37,439 nucleotides of DNA from Arthrobacter sp. EpRS71 (GTDB lineage: Bacteria; Actinomycetota; Actinomycetes; Actinomycetales; Micrococcaceae). The translations under genes and the position numbers were made by a program. The notes under the pieces were generated by a model. It was not told where the DNA came from, did no database searches, and saw only the letters and a list, made by a program, of their open reading frames with translations. Positions 8,850 to 16,948 of the stretch are shown one piece after another. The DNA is taken from contig NZ_LNUV01000003.1 of the NCBI RefSeq assembly GCF_001512285.1, positions 1-37,439 of the forward strand, given 5' to 3'. Each line of letters starts with the position of its first letter. The stretch's first letter is position 1.

Positions 8850-9806
8850 ATGACCACGCAAACGGTACACACCCACGCCCTGAGCTACACGGACGATGGC
8901 AGTTCCCTGACGTTTACCCTGGGTAACCAGGGCATCGCAACCTACACCTACCAGCCCACGGACGAGCAGTACGAAAGCCCGCGCCCCTTCTTCCATCCCC
9001 TGACCACGCTGGAGGGGGATGAAGTCACCATTTCCAAGCCGTGGGACCACGTTTGGCACAAGGGACTGTCCTGGGCACTGCCCAACGTGGGTGAGCACAA
9101 CTTCTGGGGCGGTGCCACCTACACGCGCCAGACCGGCTACTCCAACCTGAACAACAACGGGGCCATGAACCATCGGGCCTTCACCAGCATCGAGGACTCC
9201 GGCGCGGGCATCACGGTTGCTGAAACACTGCTGTGGACTGCCCAGCCAGCCGGGCCCGGACAGGATGGCGCCCCCCTCATCAACGAGCAGCGTCGCTTCT
9301 CCCTTCAGCTGCTGCCTGCAGGGAATGCCTACGCGATCCTCTTCGAAACCACTATGGACAACGTCTCCGGTAACCAGATCGACATTGGGAGCCCCACCAC
9401 GGAAGGGCGCGACAACGCAGGCTACGGTGGCCTGTTCTGGCGTGGGCCCCGGTCTTTTACCGGCGGCGAATTCCGCTCGGAGAACGGTACGGGTGCGGAC
9501 GAATTCATGGGCACCCGCTCACCGTGGATCGCGTTCACCGGTCAGCACGACGTCACGTGCCGCAAGTCCAGCATCCTGTTCGTTGAGGACCAGGCCAACC
9601 CGGGGGCATCCAACCAGTGGTTTGCCCGCTCCTCCATGTTCGCCTGCCTGGGATCGGCACCATTCTTCAGCGAAGTAGTCCCGCTCAAGGAGGGCGCACC
9701 GCTGACGTACCGGTACGCCGTCGTGATCAGTGACGGTGCCTTGGACGAGGAAAACTCGGCCGAACTCGCCGCTGCGGCCAGGGCAGCTCTGGATTCCTGG
9801 GCCTGA
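8850..9806 (+). CDS. PmoA-like DUF6807 family protein
   Basis: 318 residues. The segment from RPFFHPLTTLEG through SKPWDHVWHKGLSWALPN to GEHNFWGGATY is characteristic of the PmoA/DUF6807 family, named from a loose link to methane monooxygenase operons but found mostly in sugar loci. The His residues of PWDHVWHKGL may form an active or metal site. No biochemical function is established to my knowledge. It follows the oxidoreductase gene by 26 bp and the cupin start lies one base past its stop, so the three are almost certainly one operon. The repeated association with Gfo/Idh/MocA enzymes suggests a role in sugar or uronate modification. Confidence 0.88.
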   Translation: MTTQTVHTHALSYTDDGSSLTFTLGNQGIATYTYQPTDEQYESPRPFFHPLTTLEGDEVTISKPWDHVWHKGLSWALPNVGEHNFWGGATYTRQTGYSNLNNNGAMNHRAFTSIEDSGAGITVAETLLWTAQPAGPGQDGAPLINEQRRFSLQLLPAGNAYAILFETTMDNVSGNQIDIGSPTTEGRDNAGYGGLFWRGPRSFTGGEFRSENGTGADEFMGTRSPWIAFTGQHDVTCRKSSILFVEDQANPGASNQWFARSSMFACLGSAPFFSEVVPLKEGAPLTYRYAVVISDGALDEENSAELAAAARAALDSWA

Positions 9807-9807
9807 C

Positions 9808-10554
9808 ATGTGCACATCGTTCCCGGGCGCCACAGCTGTGTCCGAGGTCAGTATCTATGACTGGCCGGGCATGGACGGCGCGGCCGGCGGCTCGCCCCAC
9901 CTGCACACGGCGTCCACGGAGGCCTACGTGGTGCAGCAAGGCGTCGGGCGGCTGGAGACGCTGGATTCCGAGGGCTTCACGTCCACCCCGTTGAAGCCCG
10001 GTGTCGTGGTGTGGTTTACGCCGGGGACCGTTCACCGGGCCATCAACGATTCCGGCGACCTCCGGGTGCTGGTGGTCATGCAGAACGCCGGACTGCCCGA
10101 GAATGGCGATGCCGTGATGACCTTTCCGCCGGAGTACTTGGTGGATCGTGACGCCTACGTCCGCGCTTCCGCGCTTCCCTCACAGAACGCCGACGGCGGT
10201 GACGCGGCCGCTGAGGCGGCTGCGCGCCGTCGTCGTGACCTGGCGTTGGAGGGGTATCTGGAGCTGAAAGCGGCGGTGCTTCGCGACGGTGTTTCGGCGC
10301 TCGCGGACTTCCATGGCGCCGCAGCGCGCCTGGTGGCCGGGAAGACTGAGGAGTGGCGGGGGTACCTGAGCCAGGGCGCTGAGCGGCAAGCCGGGCTCAC
10401 CGGAACGCAGTTGGGTTCTCTCGAATCGATGGAAAGTTTCTACATGCAGGATGCGAGGACTACGATGGGCACACGGAAATCCCGCAGGATCTATGGCATG
10501 TGCGGCCGGATCCAAGCGTGGGAACTATCCGAAACTGCAGTCGCCGGGACGTGA
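9808..10554 (+). CDS. Cupin-domain protein
   Basis: 248 residues from the ATG at 9808, one base after the stop of the DUF6807 gene; the longer open frame upstream is only that gene's shadow. Residues ~25-95 form a cupin barrel: GGSPHLHTASTEAYVVQQGVG supplies the two His and the Glu of cupin motif 1, and PGTVHRAIN the His of motif 2. A metal-dependent isomerase, dioxygenase or sugar-binding role is possible. The C-terminal half is helical and charged and not part of the barrel. The 3' end overlaps the likely promoter of the LacI gene, and a GAAAGTTTC motif lies inside it. Confidence 0.8.
   Translation: MCTSFPGATAVSEVSIYDWPGMDGAAGGSPHLHTASTEAYVVQQGVGRLETLDSEGFTSTPLKPGVVVWFTPGTVHRAINDSGDLRVLVVMQNAGLPENGDAVMTFPPEYLVDRDAYVRASALPSQNADGGDAAAEAAARRRRDLALEGYLELKAAVLRDGVSALADFHGAAARLVAGKTEEWRGYLSQGAERQAGLTGTQLGSLESMESFYMQDARTTMGTRKSRRIYGMCGRIQAWELSETAVAGT
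10432..10440. promoter_or_regulatory. Possible autoregulatory operator for the LacI gene
   Basis: GAAAGTTTC lies inside the 3' end of the cupin gene, 138 bp before the LacI start. It is the inverse of the GAAACTTTC core in front of the oxidoreductase gene. It could let the repressor control its own synthesis. A nine-base match in a coding region may be chance. Confidence 0.3.
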
Positions 10555-10577
10555 TCCCCGGCCGGAAGGTGGGGACC

Positions 10578-11600
10578 ATGGTAACCAAGCAGGACTCGGG
10601 ACGGGCCACGATCAGCGAGATAGCCCGGGAAGCCGGCGTGTCCGTACCCACGGTGTCCAAGGTCCTCAACGGCCACGCGCACGTCGCTGCCGCCACCCGC
10701 GCCAAGGTTGAGGAAATCATCGCCAAACGTGACTACGCACGGCGTCCCGCCAAGCGCAGCAAGAAGGCCGGGCTGATTGACCTGGTCTTCCCCGGGATGG
10801 GATCCGAGTGGGCATGCGAGATCATCGAGGGCGTGGAGCGCGTGGCCCAGGAAGCCGGCTACGGCACCGTGGTCAGCAGCCTGTCGCTGGACGGTTCGCG
10901 GATCCGCCCGTGGCTGGCCAACCTTGCCGAACGGAAGTCCGACGGCGTCCTGCTGGCCGTGTACGAACTGGATTCGAAGCAGATCCAGCGGATCAAGTCG
11001 CTCGGCATTCCCGTGATCCTGATTGATCCTGTAGGTCAGCCCGGGCCTGATCTCATGACCGTTGGTGCCGCCAACTGGGACGGGGCTTTCTCGGCTACCG
11101 AGCATCTGCTGAAGCTGGGCCATACTCGGATCGGCATGATTGGTGGCCGTGAGGATCTGCAGTGCAGCAGTGCGCGTGAGGACGGGTACTTGGCTGCTTT
11201 GCGGCGGGGCGGAATTGAGTCCGATCCCTCGCTCATGGTGCCGGGCGACTTCTCCACCGAATCCGGCGCCCGAGGGACCGAAACTTTGCTGGCACTCAAG
11301 AGCCGGCCCACCGCGATCTTCACCGGCAACGATGCCCAAGCCCTCGGCGCTTACCGTGCTGCCCGGGCCGCCGGGCTGCGTATTCCGGCGGACCTTTCCA
11401 TCATCGGCTTTGATGACATTCCCGCCGCCGAATGGATCGAGCCCGGCCTCACCACCATCCGCCAGCCAGTGGTCCAGATGGCCGAAACAGCCATGCGCGC
11501 GCTGCTCAGGCACCTCGAAGGTGACGAGGAGTTGCCGCAGCGGATCGAACTGGGAACGGAACTGGTGGTGAGGGGCTCGACGGCGGCGCCGGCTGGTTAG
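10578..11600 (+). CDS. LacI-family transcriptional regulator
   Basis: 340 residues. Helix-turn-helix near residues 10-32 (ATISEIAREAGVSVPTVSKV) with the LacI hinge helix after it, then a periplasmic-binding-protein-like effector domain from ~60: GLIDLVFPGMGSEWACEIIEG, IPVILIDPVG, HTRIGMIGG, and near the end SIIGFDDIPAAEWIEPGLTT, the signature of the family. I chose the ATG at 10578, preceded by GGAAGGTGGGG; the open frame begins 26 codons earlier without a plausible site. It should repress the GH3 and oxidoreductase-DUF6807-cupin transcripts until a sugar released by the pathway binds, which agrees with the repeated motifs in the divergent control region. Confidence 0.92.
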   Translation: MVTKQDSGRATISEIAREAGVSVPTVSKVLNGHAHVAAATRAKVEEIIAKRDYARRPAKRSKKAGLIDLVFPGMGSEWACEIIEGVERVAQEAGYGTVVSSLSLDGSRIRPWLANLAERKSDGVLLAVYELDSKQIQRIKSLGIPVILIDPVGQPGPDLMTVGAANWDGAFSATEHLLKLGHTRIGMIGGREDLQCSSAREDGYLAALRRGGIESDPSLMVPGDFSTESGARGTETLLALKSRPTAIFTGNDAQALGAYRAARAAGLRIPADLSIIGFDDIPAAEWIEPGLTTIRQPVVQMAETAMRALLRHLEGDEELPQRIELGTELVVRGSTAAPAG

Positions 11601-11824
11601 GCGAAGGACGCCAGCCGAACATGGGCTGCGAACATGAGAACCCCTTGCCGAGGTTGACAAACGCCTCCGCATTACTCATGAATCCGCAGGTCAAGTCCGC
11701 CCGGGCCGCACTTTGTACCGGTGATCGTTGGACGATAAGGTATTGCCAGACCGTTTTGCAGAGGGCGGCAATTTTCGCTCCTTTGCTGTCTGCTGGGGAC
11801 GCATTTCAGTCAGTAGGAACGTGC

Positions 11825-12562
11825 ATGGTCAACCCCCGCCCTGAGCAGGAAGCTCTCCAGAATGGATACTTTTTGGATCTCGTCCTGGGCAGCGAAGACG
11901 TCGAAGCTTTTCTCGGCGATCTCGCGGCTTTCTCCGCCGAAAGCCTCTCTCATCACCAAACTCCCGTGTTCTGCGGGATCACCGTATTGCGTCGCAAGAA
12001 GGCGGCCAGCGCAGCCAGCAGCGACGACCGCGCAAAAGCGATGGACGAGCTCCAAAACGACTTTGACGGTCCTTGTCTCACAGCCATGGACAAACTCACC
12101 CCAGTGATGGTGCCGGACCTTCTTCGCGAGCACCGTTGGCCCGGGTACGTGCAGGCCGCCTCGGACTCGGGCCTCCGGTCCATTCTCAGCGTCCCGCTCT
12201 TGGTGGAAGGCGATACCCGTGCGGCGTTGAACCTGTACTCCGAGCAGCCGGACGCGTTCACCGACGACGACATCGAGCGGGCTGAAGTCTTCGCGTCCCA
12301 CGCTTCAAAGTCCTTGCGGCTCGCCCTGAAGATTGCCCAGCTCAGTGACGCCCGGAACGATCTTGCGGCAGCCATGCAGTCCCGCACTGTGATCGACCTT
12401 GCGGTGGGGGCCATCATGGCGCAGAACCACTGCAGCCAGGACGAGGCCTTCACCATCCTTCGTACCGCCTCGAGCAACCGCAACATCAAGCTGCGGCACC
12501 TCGCGAAGTCCATCATTTCCGCCGTCTCGTCCGGGAAGGTCACCACGCACTTCGAGGAGTAG
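11825..12562 (+). CDS. GAF-ANTAR regulator (RNA-binding antiterminator type)
   Basis: 245 residues. A GAF sensory domain covers about residues 20-160 (VPLLVEGDTRAALNLYSEQPDAF is its closing segment). An ANTAR domain lies at ~175-235: IDLAVGAIMAQNHCSQDEAF, then the three-helix region to LAKSIISAVSSG. ANTAR domains bind paired hexaloop hairpins in nascent RNA to prevent termination; GAF-ANTAR proteins are abundant in actinobacteria. I chose the ATG at 11825 because AGTAGGAA stands at good distance; the open frame extends 68 codons upstream without coding character. Target RNAs are not evident from this window. Confidence 0.88.
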   Translation: MVNPRPEQEALQNGYFLDLVLGSEDVEAFLGDLAAFSAESLSHHQTPVFCGITVLRRKKAASAASSDDRAKAMDELQNDFDGPCLTAMDKLTPVMVPDLLREHRWPGYVQAASDSGLRSILSVPLLVEGDTRAALNLYSEQPDAFTDDDIERAEVFASHASKSLRLALKIAQLSDARNDLAAAMQSRTVIDLAVGAIMAQNHCSQDEAFTILRTASSNRNIKLRHLAKSIISAVSSGKVTTHFEE

Positions 12563-12679
12563 GCCGCCGCTGCCGGTAGCCGCCGTCGGGGGGACTTAAG
12601 ACTCTGACTCGGCGCGCCTTGCCGGGGGATAGTGAAGGCTCGGGAGCATGGACGCGCCCGCTGGTCTGAAGGAGTAGCC

Positions 12680-12940
12680 ATGATGTATTGGAACGGGAAC
12701 ATGGGCGTCTGGGGATACGCACTCATGGCTGTGAGTTTCATACTTTTTTGGGGAGCGATCATCACAGCGATCGTTTTTCTTGCCCGGTCCATGGGTGCCG
12801 GCAGTCGGAGGTACGCTGGCGGACCGCACCGTACGGGCGGAGCGGAGGAGCTTCTCGCGGAAAGGTTTGCCCGGGGCGAGATCGACGACACTGAGTACAG
12901 TGCCCGCCTGGATGCCTTGAGGCGGAGCGACTTCGGCTAA
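12680..12940 (+). CDS. Small membrane protein with C-terminal SHOCT domain
   Basis: 86 residues. One transmembrane segment at ~10-38 (WGYALMAVSFILFWGAIITA) and a C-terminal SHOCT module, EELLAERFARGEIDDTEY. SHOCT is a short domain of about 30 residues found at protein ends and thought to aid oligomerisation. GGAGTAG stands in front of the ATG. It is too small to be an enzyme; a structural or regulatory membrane role is likely. Confidence 0.85.
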   Translation: MMYWNGNMGVWGYALMAVSFILFWGAIITAIVFLARSMGAGSRRYAGGPHRTGGAEELLAERFARGEIDDTEYSARLDALRRSDFG

Positions 12941-12981
12941 GCCCGAGGGTCCAACCCGGCATGGATGGTTGGTCAAAGCTT

Positions 12982-12999
12982 GGGCGGAGGCGTCCGCCC
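12982..12999 (+). promoter_or_regulatory. Hairpin holding the ribosome-binding site of the MFS gene
   Basis: GGGCGGA-GGCG-TCCGCCC is a perfect 7-bp stem with a 4-base loop directly before the ATG at 13001. The only Shine-Dalgarno-like sequence for that start (GGAGG, 12986-12990) is inside the stem. There is no U-tract, so a terminator is unlikely. It may limit translation of the exporter or mark a different start (GTG at 13049). Confidence 0.45.
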
Positions 13000-13000
13000 A

Positions 13001-14413
13001 ATGACCCTGTTTCGTGACCCGAGGCAACCATGGAGCAGACTTGGACAGGTGACCGCCAAAAAACCACGCCCCGGGCTCGCGATTGCCGCGCTGAGCCTCG
13101 GGACGGCGCTGAATCCGCTGAACTCGTCCATGATCGCCGTGGCCTTGGTGGTCCTGCGCGAACATTTTGAGCTCGACGTCGCCACCGTCACCTGGGTGAT
13201 CACGTCGTTCTACTTGGCGTCCGCGGCGGGGCAACCCCTGATGGGCCGGCTCGCTGACCGCTTCGGGCCACGCCGTCTGTTCATGTTCGGCATGGCATTG
13301 GTGGCGGTGACCTGTGCCATCGCCCCGTTCCTCCCCAACTTCGCGCTGGTCTGCGTAGCCCGCGCGCTCATGGCTGTAGGGACCGCGACGGCGTACCCGT
13401 CCGCCGTCGTGATGGTCACTGAGTTGAGCCGGCTGGCCAACTTGCCCTCCACACGGCCGTTGGGTCGGATCCAGATGGCGAATACGTCCGCGGCAGCCAT
13501 TGGCCCCGTAGTGGGTGGGCTTCTTGTGAGCTTGGTGGGGTGGCAGGCGCTGTTTGCGATCAACGTGCCCATTGCTTTGTTGGCTCTGGTGGTTGTCCGC
13601 CGGACCGCGCCCGCAGATTCCGGGCGCGAGACCGGCAAACTCGGCCAGCTGATCCGCGATTCCGACATCCCCGGCATCCTGGCGTTCGTCACATCGCTGA
13701 TGCTCGCCATGATGGCCCTGCTCAATGTGCTGCCCGGCTACCGCTGGTACCTGCTGGGCGCCGCCACCGTCATCGGCGCGCTGTTCGCGTGGCGCGAGCT
13801 GCGTTTCCAGCCGCCGTTCCTGGACCTCCGCTTGCTGGGCCGGAACCGACCGCTGCTGCTGGTATACCTGCTGTTTGTGGTGTTCAGCGGCGTCTACTAC
13901 TTTGCGTTCTTCGGCCTTCCGCAGTTGCTGCAGGAGGCAGGGAATTACGACGCCGGGGTGGTGGGCCTGCTCATGCTTCCCCTTGCGGCGTTGTCGGTGG
14001 TGGTGACGCCACTGACCGTTCGGTTCATTGAGCGGTTCGGCGTGCGTCCCGTACTGATCACCGGGGTGTTGATTCTGACGGTGGCGGCGGGAACTCTGGG
14101 CTTCCTGACCATGACGTTGTGGGCGCCGCTGGTGTTCGTGCTGACTGCCTTGATGGGTGTTCCGTATGGTGTGGTGAGCACGGCATCGAACCAAGGCCTG
14201 TACGTTTCTGCCCGCCCTGAAGAACGGGGTGTGGCTGCGGGGATTTTCCAGACGTGCCGCTATCTCGGGGCCATCACCGCCACTGTGCTGATCGGCGTGC
14301 TGTACGGTCCGGGCGTGAACCAGGCGAACTGGGGGATCATGGTTCTGGTGATGCTTGGCCTTAGCGCTGTGGTGCTGGTGCTGGCTGTGATGTGGCGGAA
14401 GCCCGCGGTTTAG
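13001..14413 (+). CDS. MFS transporter, probable drug exporter (DHA2-like)
   Basis: 470 residues from the ATG at 13001 (starts at 12965 and 13049 are also in frame). Many hydrophobic segments fit the 14-helix DHA2 type. After helix 2 comes GRLADRFGPRRLFMFG, the MFS motif A; RPLGRIQMANTSAAAIGPVVGG contains the antiporter motif C region. It should export a drug or metabolite with proton exchange; the substrate is unknown. A regulator is not adjacent, but the hairpin before the start may restrict its translation. A 608-residue Gln/His-rich frame on the opposite strand is a mirror frame of this gene. Confidence 0.88.
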   Translation: MTLFRDPRQPWSRLGQVTAKKPRPGLAIAALSLGTALNPLNSSMIAVALVVLREHFELDVATVTWVITSFYLASAAGQPLMGRLADRFGPRRLFMFGMALVAVTCAIAPFLPNFALVCVARALMAVGTATAYPSAVVMVTELSRLANLPSTRPLGRIQMANTSAAAIGPVVGGLLVSLVGWQALFAINVPIALLALVVVRRTAPADSGRETGKLGQLIRDSDIPGILAFVTSLMLAMMALLNVLPGYRWYLLGAATVIGALFAWRELRFQPPFLDLRLLGRNRPLLLVYLLFVVFSGVYYFAFFGLPQLLQEAGNYDAGVVGLLMLPLAALSVVVTPLTVRFIERFGVRPVLITGVLILTVAAGTLGFLTMTLWAPLVFVLTALMGVPYGVVSTASNQGLYVSARPEERGVAAGIFQTCRYLGAITATVLIGVLYGPGVNQANWGIMVLVMLGLSAVVLVLAVMWRKPAV

Positions 14414-14430
14414 GGGGAGCATTGGTTCGA

Positions 14431-14592
14431 TCAGTGGACTTTGCGCGCGGGAGCCTTGCTGCCGTTTGAAGGACTCACCCTAATGCTGGGGCGGGGGTTG
14501 CCAGCGGGTGTGCTCGTGTCCTTGGCGTTGAACGTTGTGCCGGCCAGCTGGGTGCCTGAACCGCGCGTCGAAAAGGCGGTGCCCGGCGTCAT
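14431..14592 (-). CDS. Possible small basic protein
   Basis: A 53-residue frame begins 15 bp after the stop of the preceding reverse-strand gene. It is Thr/Ser/Pro-rich and basic, ending SKAPARKVH, with mostly G or C at third positions. No good ribosome-binding site and no recognised family. It may be real or a chance frame between convergent genes. Confidence 0.3.
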   Translation of the reverse strand: MTPGTAFSTRGSGTQLAGTTFNAKDTSTPAGNPRPSIRVSPSNGSKAPARKVH

Positions 14593-14607
14593 TAAGTCCC
14601 GACGGCG

Positions 14608-15834
14608 TCAGGTCCGGCGTCGCTGTTCTGCAATCCACGTGTGATTGACGATCGCGGTCGCGAAGCTCTTCGTAAGCGCTGCACTGTCCGGACCCCGGTA
14701 GAGATCCCTGTGGAAGTACGGCGATTCCTCCGTGGAGGGGCGGCTCTTATCGATGCGTTGGGCGAGGCCTGAGAGGAAGTCCTTGCCCTCTGAGCGGTAG
14801 GCTGCGAGCTCGTCAGGTTCCAGGCGGAGCAGAACCTCAGAATCCACCATGGAATTACGCCAGTACCGGGCTTGGAGGAAGAGATCCCCTTGCTGTTCCA
14901 CCAGGAACCAGGCTCCGGGGTGGTGATCGACGTAGTGCATGGCCTCGCGATCCTCAGCCAGCCGTGGCGCGTCGCCCCATTGCTCAGCAGGCGGGATCTT
15001 TTCGAGTGGCCTTCGCCGGGCCTCATCCATCACCGCATACACAAAGGTGGGTGCGGAAGCGCGGAACAAGGTGAGGCAAACAATCCTCCGGCACGCTGTG
15101 CAGGTGAGTTGACTCTCTGCCCTTTCCATCAGGCCGGATGCATGCAGCAGCTGGAGATCGGCCAGCGGGACCCAGTGCGGGCTCTCTTTGAGGAGCCCGG
15201 CAGACGTCGCGGAGGATAGTGCTGGGATGGTGCGTTCCACGTCCACTCCACCTGCGCCGCCGTTCTGGCCGCCGTCGGAGTCTTCTTTGCGGACGAGCAG
15301 GTCGCTGCAGACTGGGCAATCATCGTCCTCCGGTCGGCAGCTGCGTCCGGGGACCTCGACGGTGAGGGTGATGCTGAGGAGGTTGCCGGGCTGGTTCCAG
15401 CCGCGGTTGTTCTTGAAATTCGGGACCGCGTAGGCGCCGTCTAAGGTGAAGCCCATGCCGGTGAGGTAACGGGGAGCGTCGATGGCCTTCTTGAGGTCCT
15501 CAAGGGTGGCGCCGTCGTCGATGCCCGGGATCCACTCTGGGAGGTCGAAGCCGTGCGCCGCAAACTCAGTAGGCGCTGCGTGCAGCATTGCCGCCACCAC
15601 GGCGTCGTCGTGCAGTATTACCTCGGCGCCGGACGCGAACTGCAGCCGCCGCGAATGGTAAGCGGGTTCGCCCACCAGGCGTTCCTTGACCCGTGCCGGC
15701 TCACCTCCGAGCGCTTCGACTAACCGCAGGACGGGAGCGTCGGCTTCGGACTGGCACAGTGCATCAAGGATCAGGGGCAACCGTGTTCTCGTTCGCCACT
15801 GTTCGGCCTGGTCGTCATTTCTCCGTTGTCGCAC
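14608..15834 (-). CDS. Hypothetical protein with Cys-pair motifs
   Basis: 408 residues from a GTG start. I do not recognise the family. The middle carries Cys clusters that could bind zinc: CRPEDDDCPVC near residue 170 and CTACRRIVC near 250, separated by a Gly/Asp-rich linker. The rest is mixed alpha/beta with Trp-rich stretches (HHPGAWFLVEQQGDLFLQARY). No signal peptide or membrane segment. It diverges from the oxidoreductase-hydrolase-TetR operon, and its start lies only ~25 bp from that operon's -35, so the shared control region may affect both. Confidence 0.75.
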   Translation of the reverse strand: MRQRRNDDQAEQWRTRTRLPLILDALCQSEADAPVLRLVEALGGEPARVKERLVGEPAYHSRRLQFASGAEVILHDDAVVAAMLHAAPTEFAAHGFDLPEWIPGIDDGATLEDLKKAIDAPRYLTGMGFTLDGAYAVPNFKNNRGWNQPGNLLSITLTVEVPGRSCRPEDDDCPVCSDLLVRKEDSDGGQNGGAGGVDVERTIPALSSATSAGLLKESPHWVPLADLQLLHASGLMERAESQLTCTACRRIVCLTLFRASAPTFVYAVMDEARRRPLEKIPPAEQWGDAPRLAEDREAMHYVDHHPGAWFLVEQQGDLFLQARYWRNSMVDSEVLLRLEPDELAAYRSEGKDFLSGLAQRIDKSRPSTEESPYFHRDLYRGPDSAALTKSFATAIVNHTWIAEQRRRT

Positions 15835-15858
15835 TCGACCATTATGTACGGTTGATTC

Positions 15859-15887
15859 TTGCTTAAAAGACTGAGTGCGCTCATAAT
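15859..15887 (+). promoter_or_regulatory. Promoter with embedded TetR-type operator
   Basis: TTGCTT (15859-15864), a 17-bp spacer and CATAAT (15882-15887) form a good sigma-70-like promoter for the gene at 15925. Between and overlapping them is TGAGTGCGCTCA (15872-15883), an inverted repeat of the size TetR dimers bind. A repressor there would block polymerase. The TetR gene at 17823, third in this operon, is the natural candidate. Confidence 0.6.
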
Positions 15888-15924
15888 TGAGTCAAGTCAG
15901 AAATCTAATCGCGGGAGAACCCTC

Positions 15925-16920
15925 ATGAAAGCCTTCGTCCTCACCCACTACAAAGAACCGCTGCAGCAGCGGGACGTCCCCGAGCCTGTTCTCGGAGATC
16001 ATGACGTTTTGGTCGACGTGAAAGCAGCAGGCCTGAACCAGCTGGACGAGAAGATCAGGCTGGGGGAGTTCAAGCAGATCCTTCCCTACAAGCTGCCGCA
16101 GGTCCTTGGCCATGATGTGGCGGGCGTCGTCCTCCAGGTCGGAGCAAGGGTGCGGTCCTTCAAAGCCGGCGACGAAGTGTTTGCGCGCCCCGGTAATGAC
16201 AGCATTGGCACGTTTGCGGAGCGCATCGCCGTCGCTGAGGAAGACCTGGCCATCAAGCCGGCCACCATCAGCATGGAAGAAGCAGGCTCACTTCCGCTGG
16301 TGGCGTTGACCGCGTGGCAGGCGCTGGTGGAAAGGGGCTCCGTCCGGCCAGGCCAGAAGGTGCTCATCCATGCGGGTGCAGGGGGAGTGGGATCCATTGC
16401 CATCCAGCTCGCCAAGTACCTCGGGGCAACGGTGGCCACTACCGTCAGCGCCGGGAACACGGACTTCGTGCGGGAGCTGGGCGCGGACGTGGTGATCGAC
16501 TACCGGACCGAGGACTTCGCAGAGATTCTTCATGACTATGACCTCGTCCTGGACAGCCTCGGCGGCGAGAGCCTTGAGCGCTCCCTCACCGTCCTGAAGA
16601 AGGGCGGCAAAGCCATAGGCATCGCCGGCCCGCCGGATGCCGGCTTCGCACGCCAACTGGGCGGAAACCCAGTCCTGCTGGCCGCCATGACCATGCTCAG
16701 CAGCGGCATCCGGCGCAAAGCCCGCCGCTTGGGGGTCAGCTACGAGTTCCTCTTCATGCGCGCTGATGGTGGCCAGTTGAGGGAAATAGCGGCTCTCATC
16801 GATGCCGGAGACATCAAGCCGGTAGTGGGGCGGGTAGTCCCGTTTGATCAGACCTCAGAGGTCCTGGCCGCGCTTGATAAGGGCGGCATCCGCGGCAAGA
16901 CCGTTGTTAGTCACCTCTAG
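15925..16920 (+). CDS. NADP-dependent oxidoreductase, zinc-free MDR (quinone reductase-like)
   Basis: 331 residues. The N-terminal GroES-like domain contains LPQVLGHDVAGVV near 57-69 and lacks the zinc-binding Cys set, as in quinone oxidoreductases. The Rossmann domain has GAGGVGSIAIQLAKYLGA at 151-168 with the AGGVG cofactor motif. It should reduce quinones or enones with NADPH. I chose the ATG at 15925, which has GGGAGA in front; the open frame begins 22 codons earlier, inside the promoter. It heads a three-gene unit with a hydrolase and a TetR regulator, a typical inducible detoxification set. Confidence 0.9.
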   Translation: MKAFVLTHYKEPLQQRDVPEPVLGDHDVLVDVKAAGLNQLDEKIRLGEFKQILPYKLPQVLGHDVAGVVLQVGARVRSFKAGDEVFARPGNDSIGTFAERIAVAEEDLAIKPATISMEEAGSLPLVALTAWQALVERGSVRPGQKVLIHAGAGGVGSIAIQLAKYLGATVATTVSAGNTDFVRELGADVVIDYRTEDFAEILHDYDLVLDSLGGESLERSLTVLKKGGKAIGIAGPPDAGFARQLGGNPVLLAAMTMLSSGIRRKARRLGVSYEFLFMRADGGQLREIAALIDAGDIKPVVGRVVPFDQTSEVLAALDKGGIRGKTVVSHL

Positions 16921-16948
16921 CCACAAACACACAGACAGGACAAACCTC

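Noticed and set aside
10491..11672. 393-codon reverse frame opposite the LacI gene
   Set aside because: No family pattern; the LacI protein on the + strand is complete with its helix-turn-helix and FDD signature.
12596..14422. 608-codon reverse frame rich in His, Gln and Arg
   Set aside because: Exact shadow of the MFS exporter gene, whose motifs A and C are unmistakable on the + strand; its composition is that of an antisense frame.
14441..14644. 67-codon + strand frame after the exporter gene
   Set aside because: Runs into the reverse-strand gene ending at 14608 and has no ribosome-binding site; the reverse frame at 14431-14592 is a slightly better candidate.
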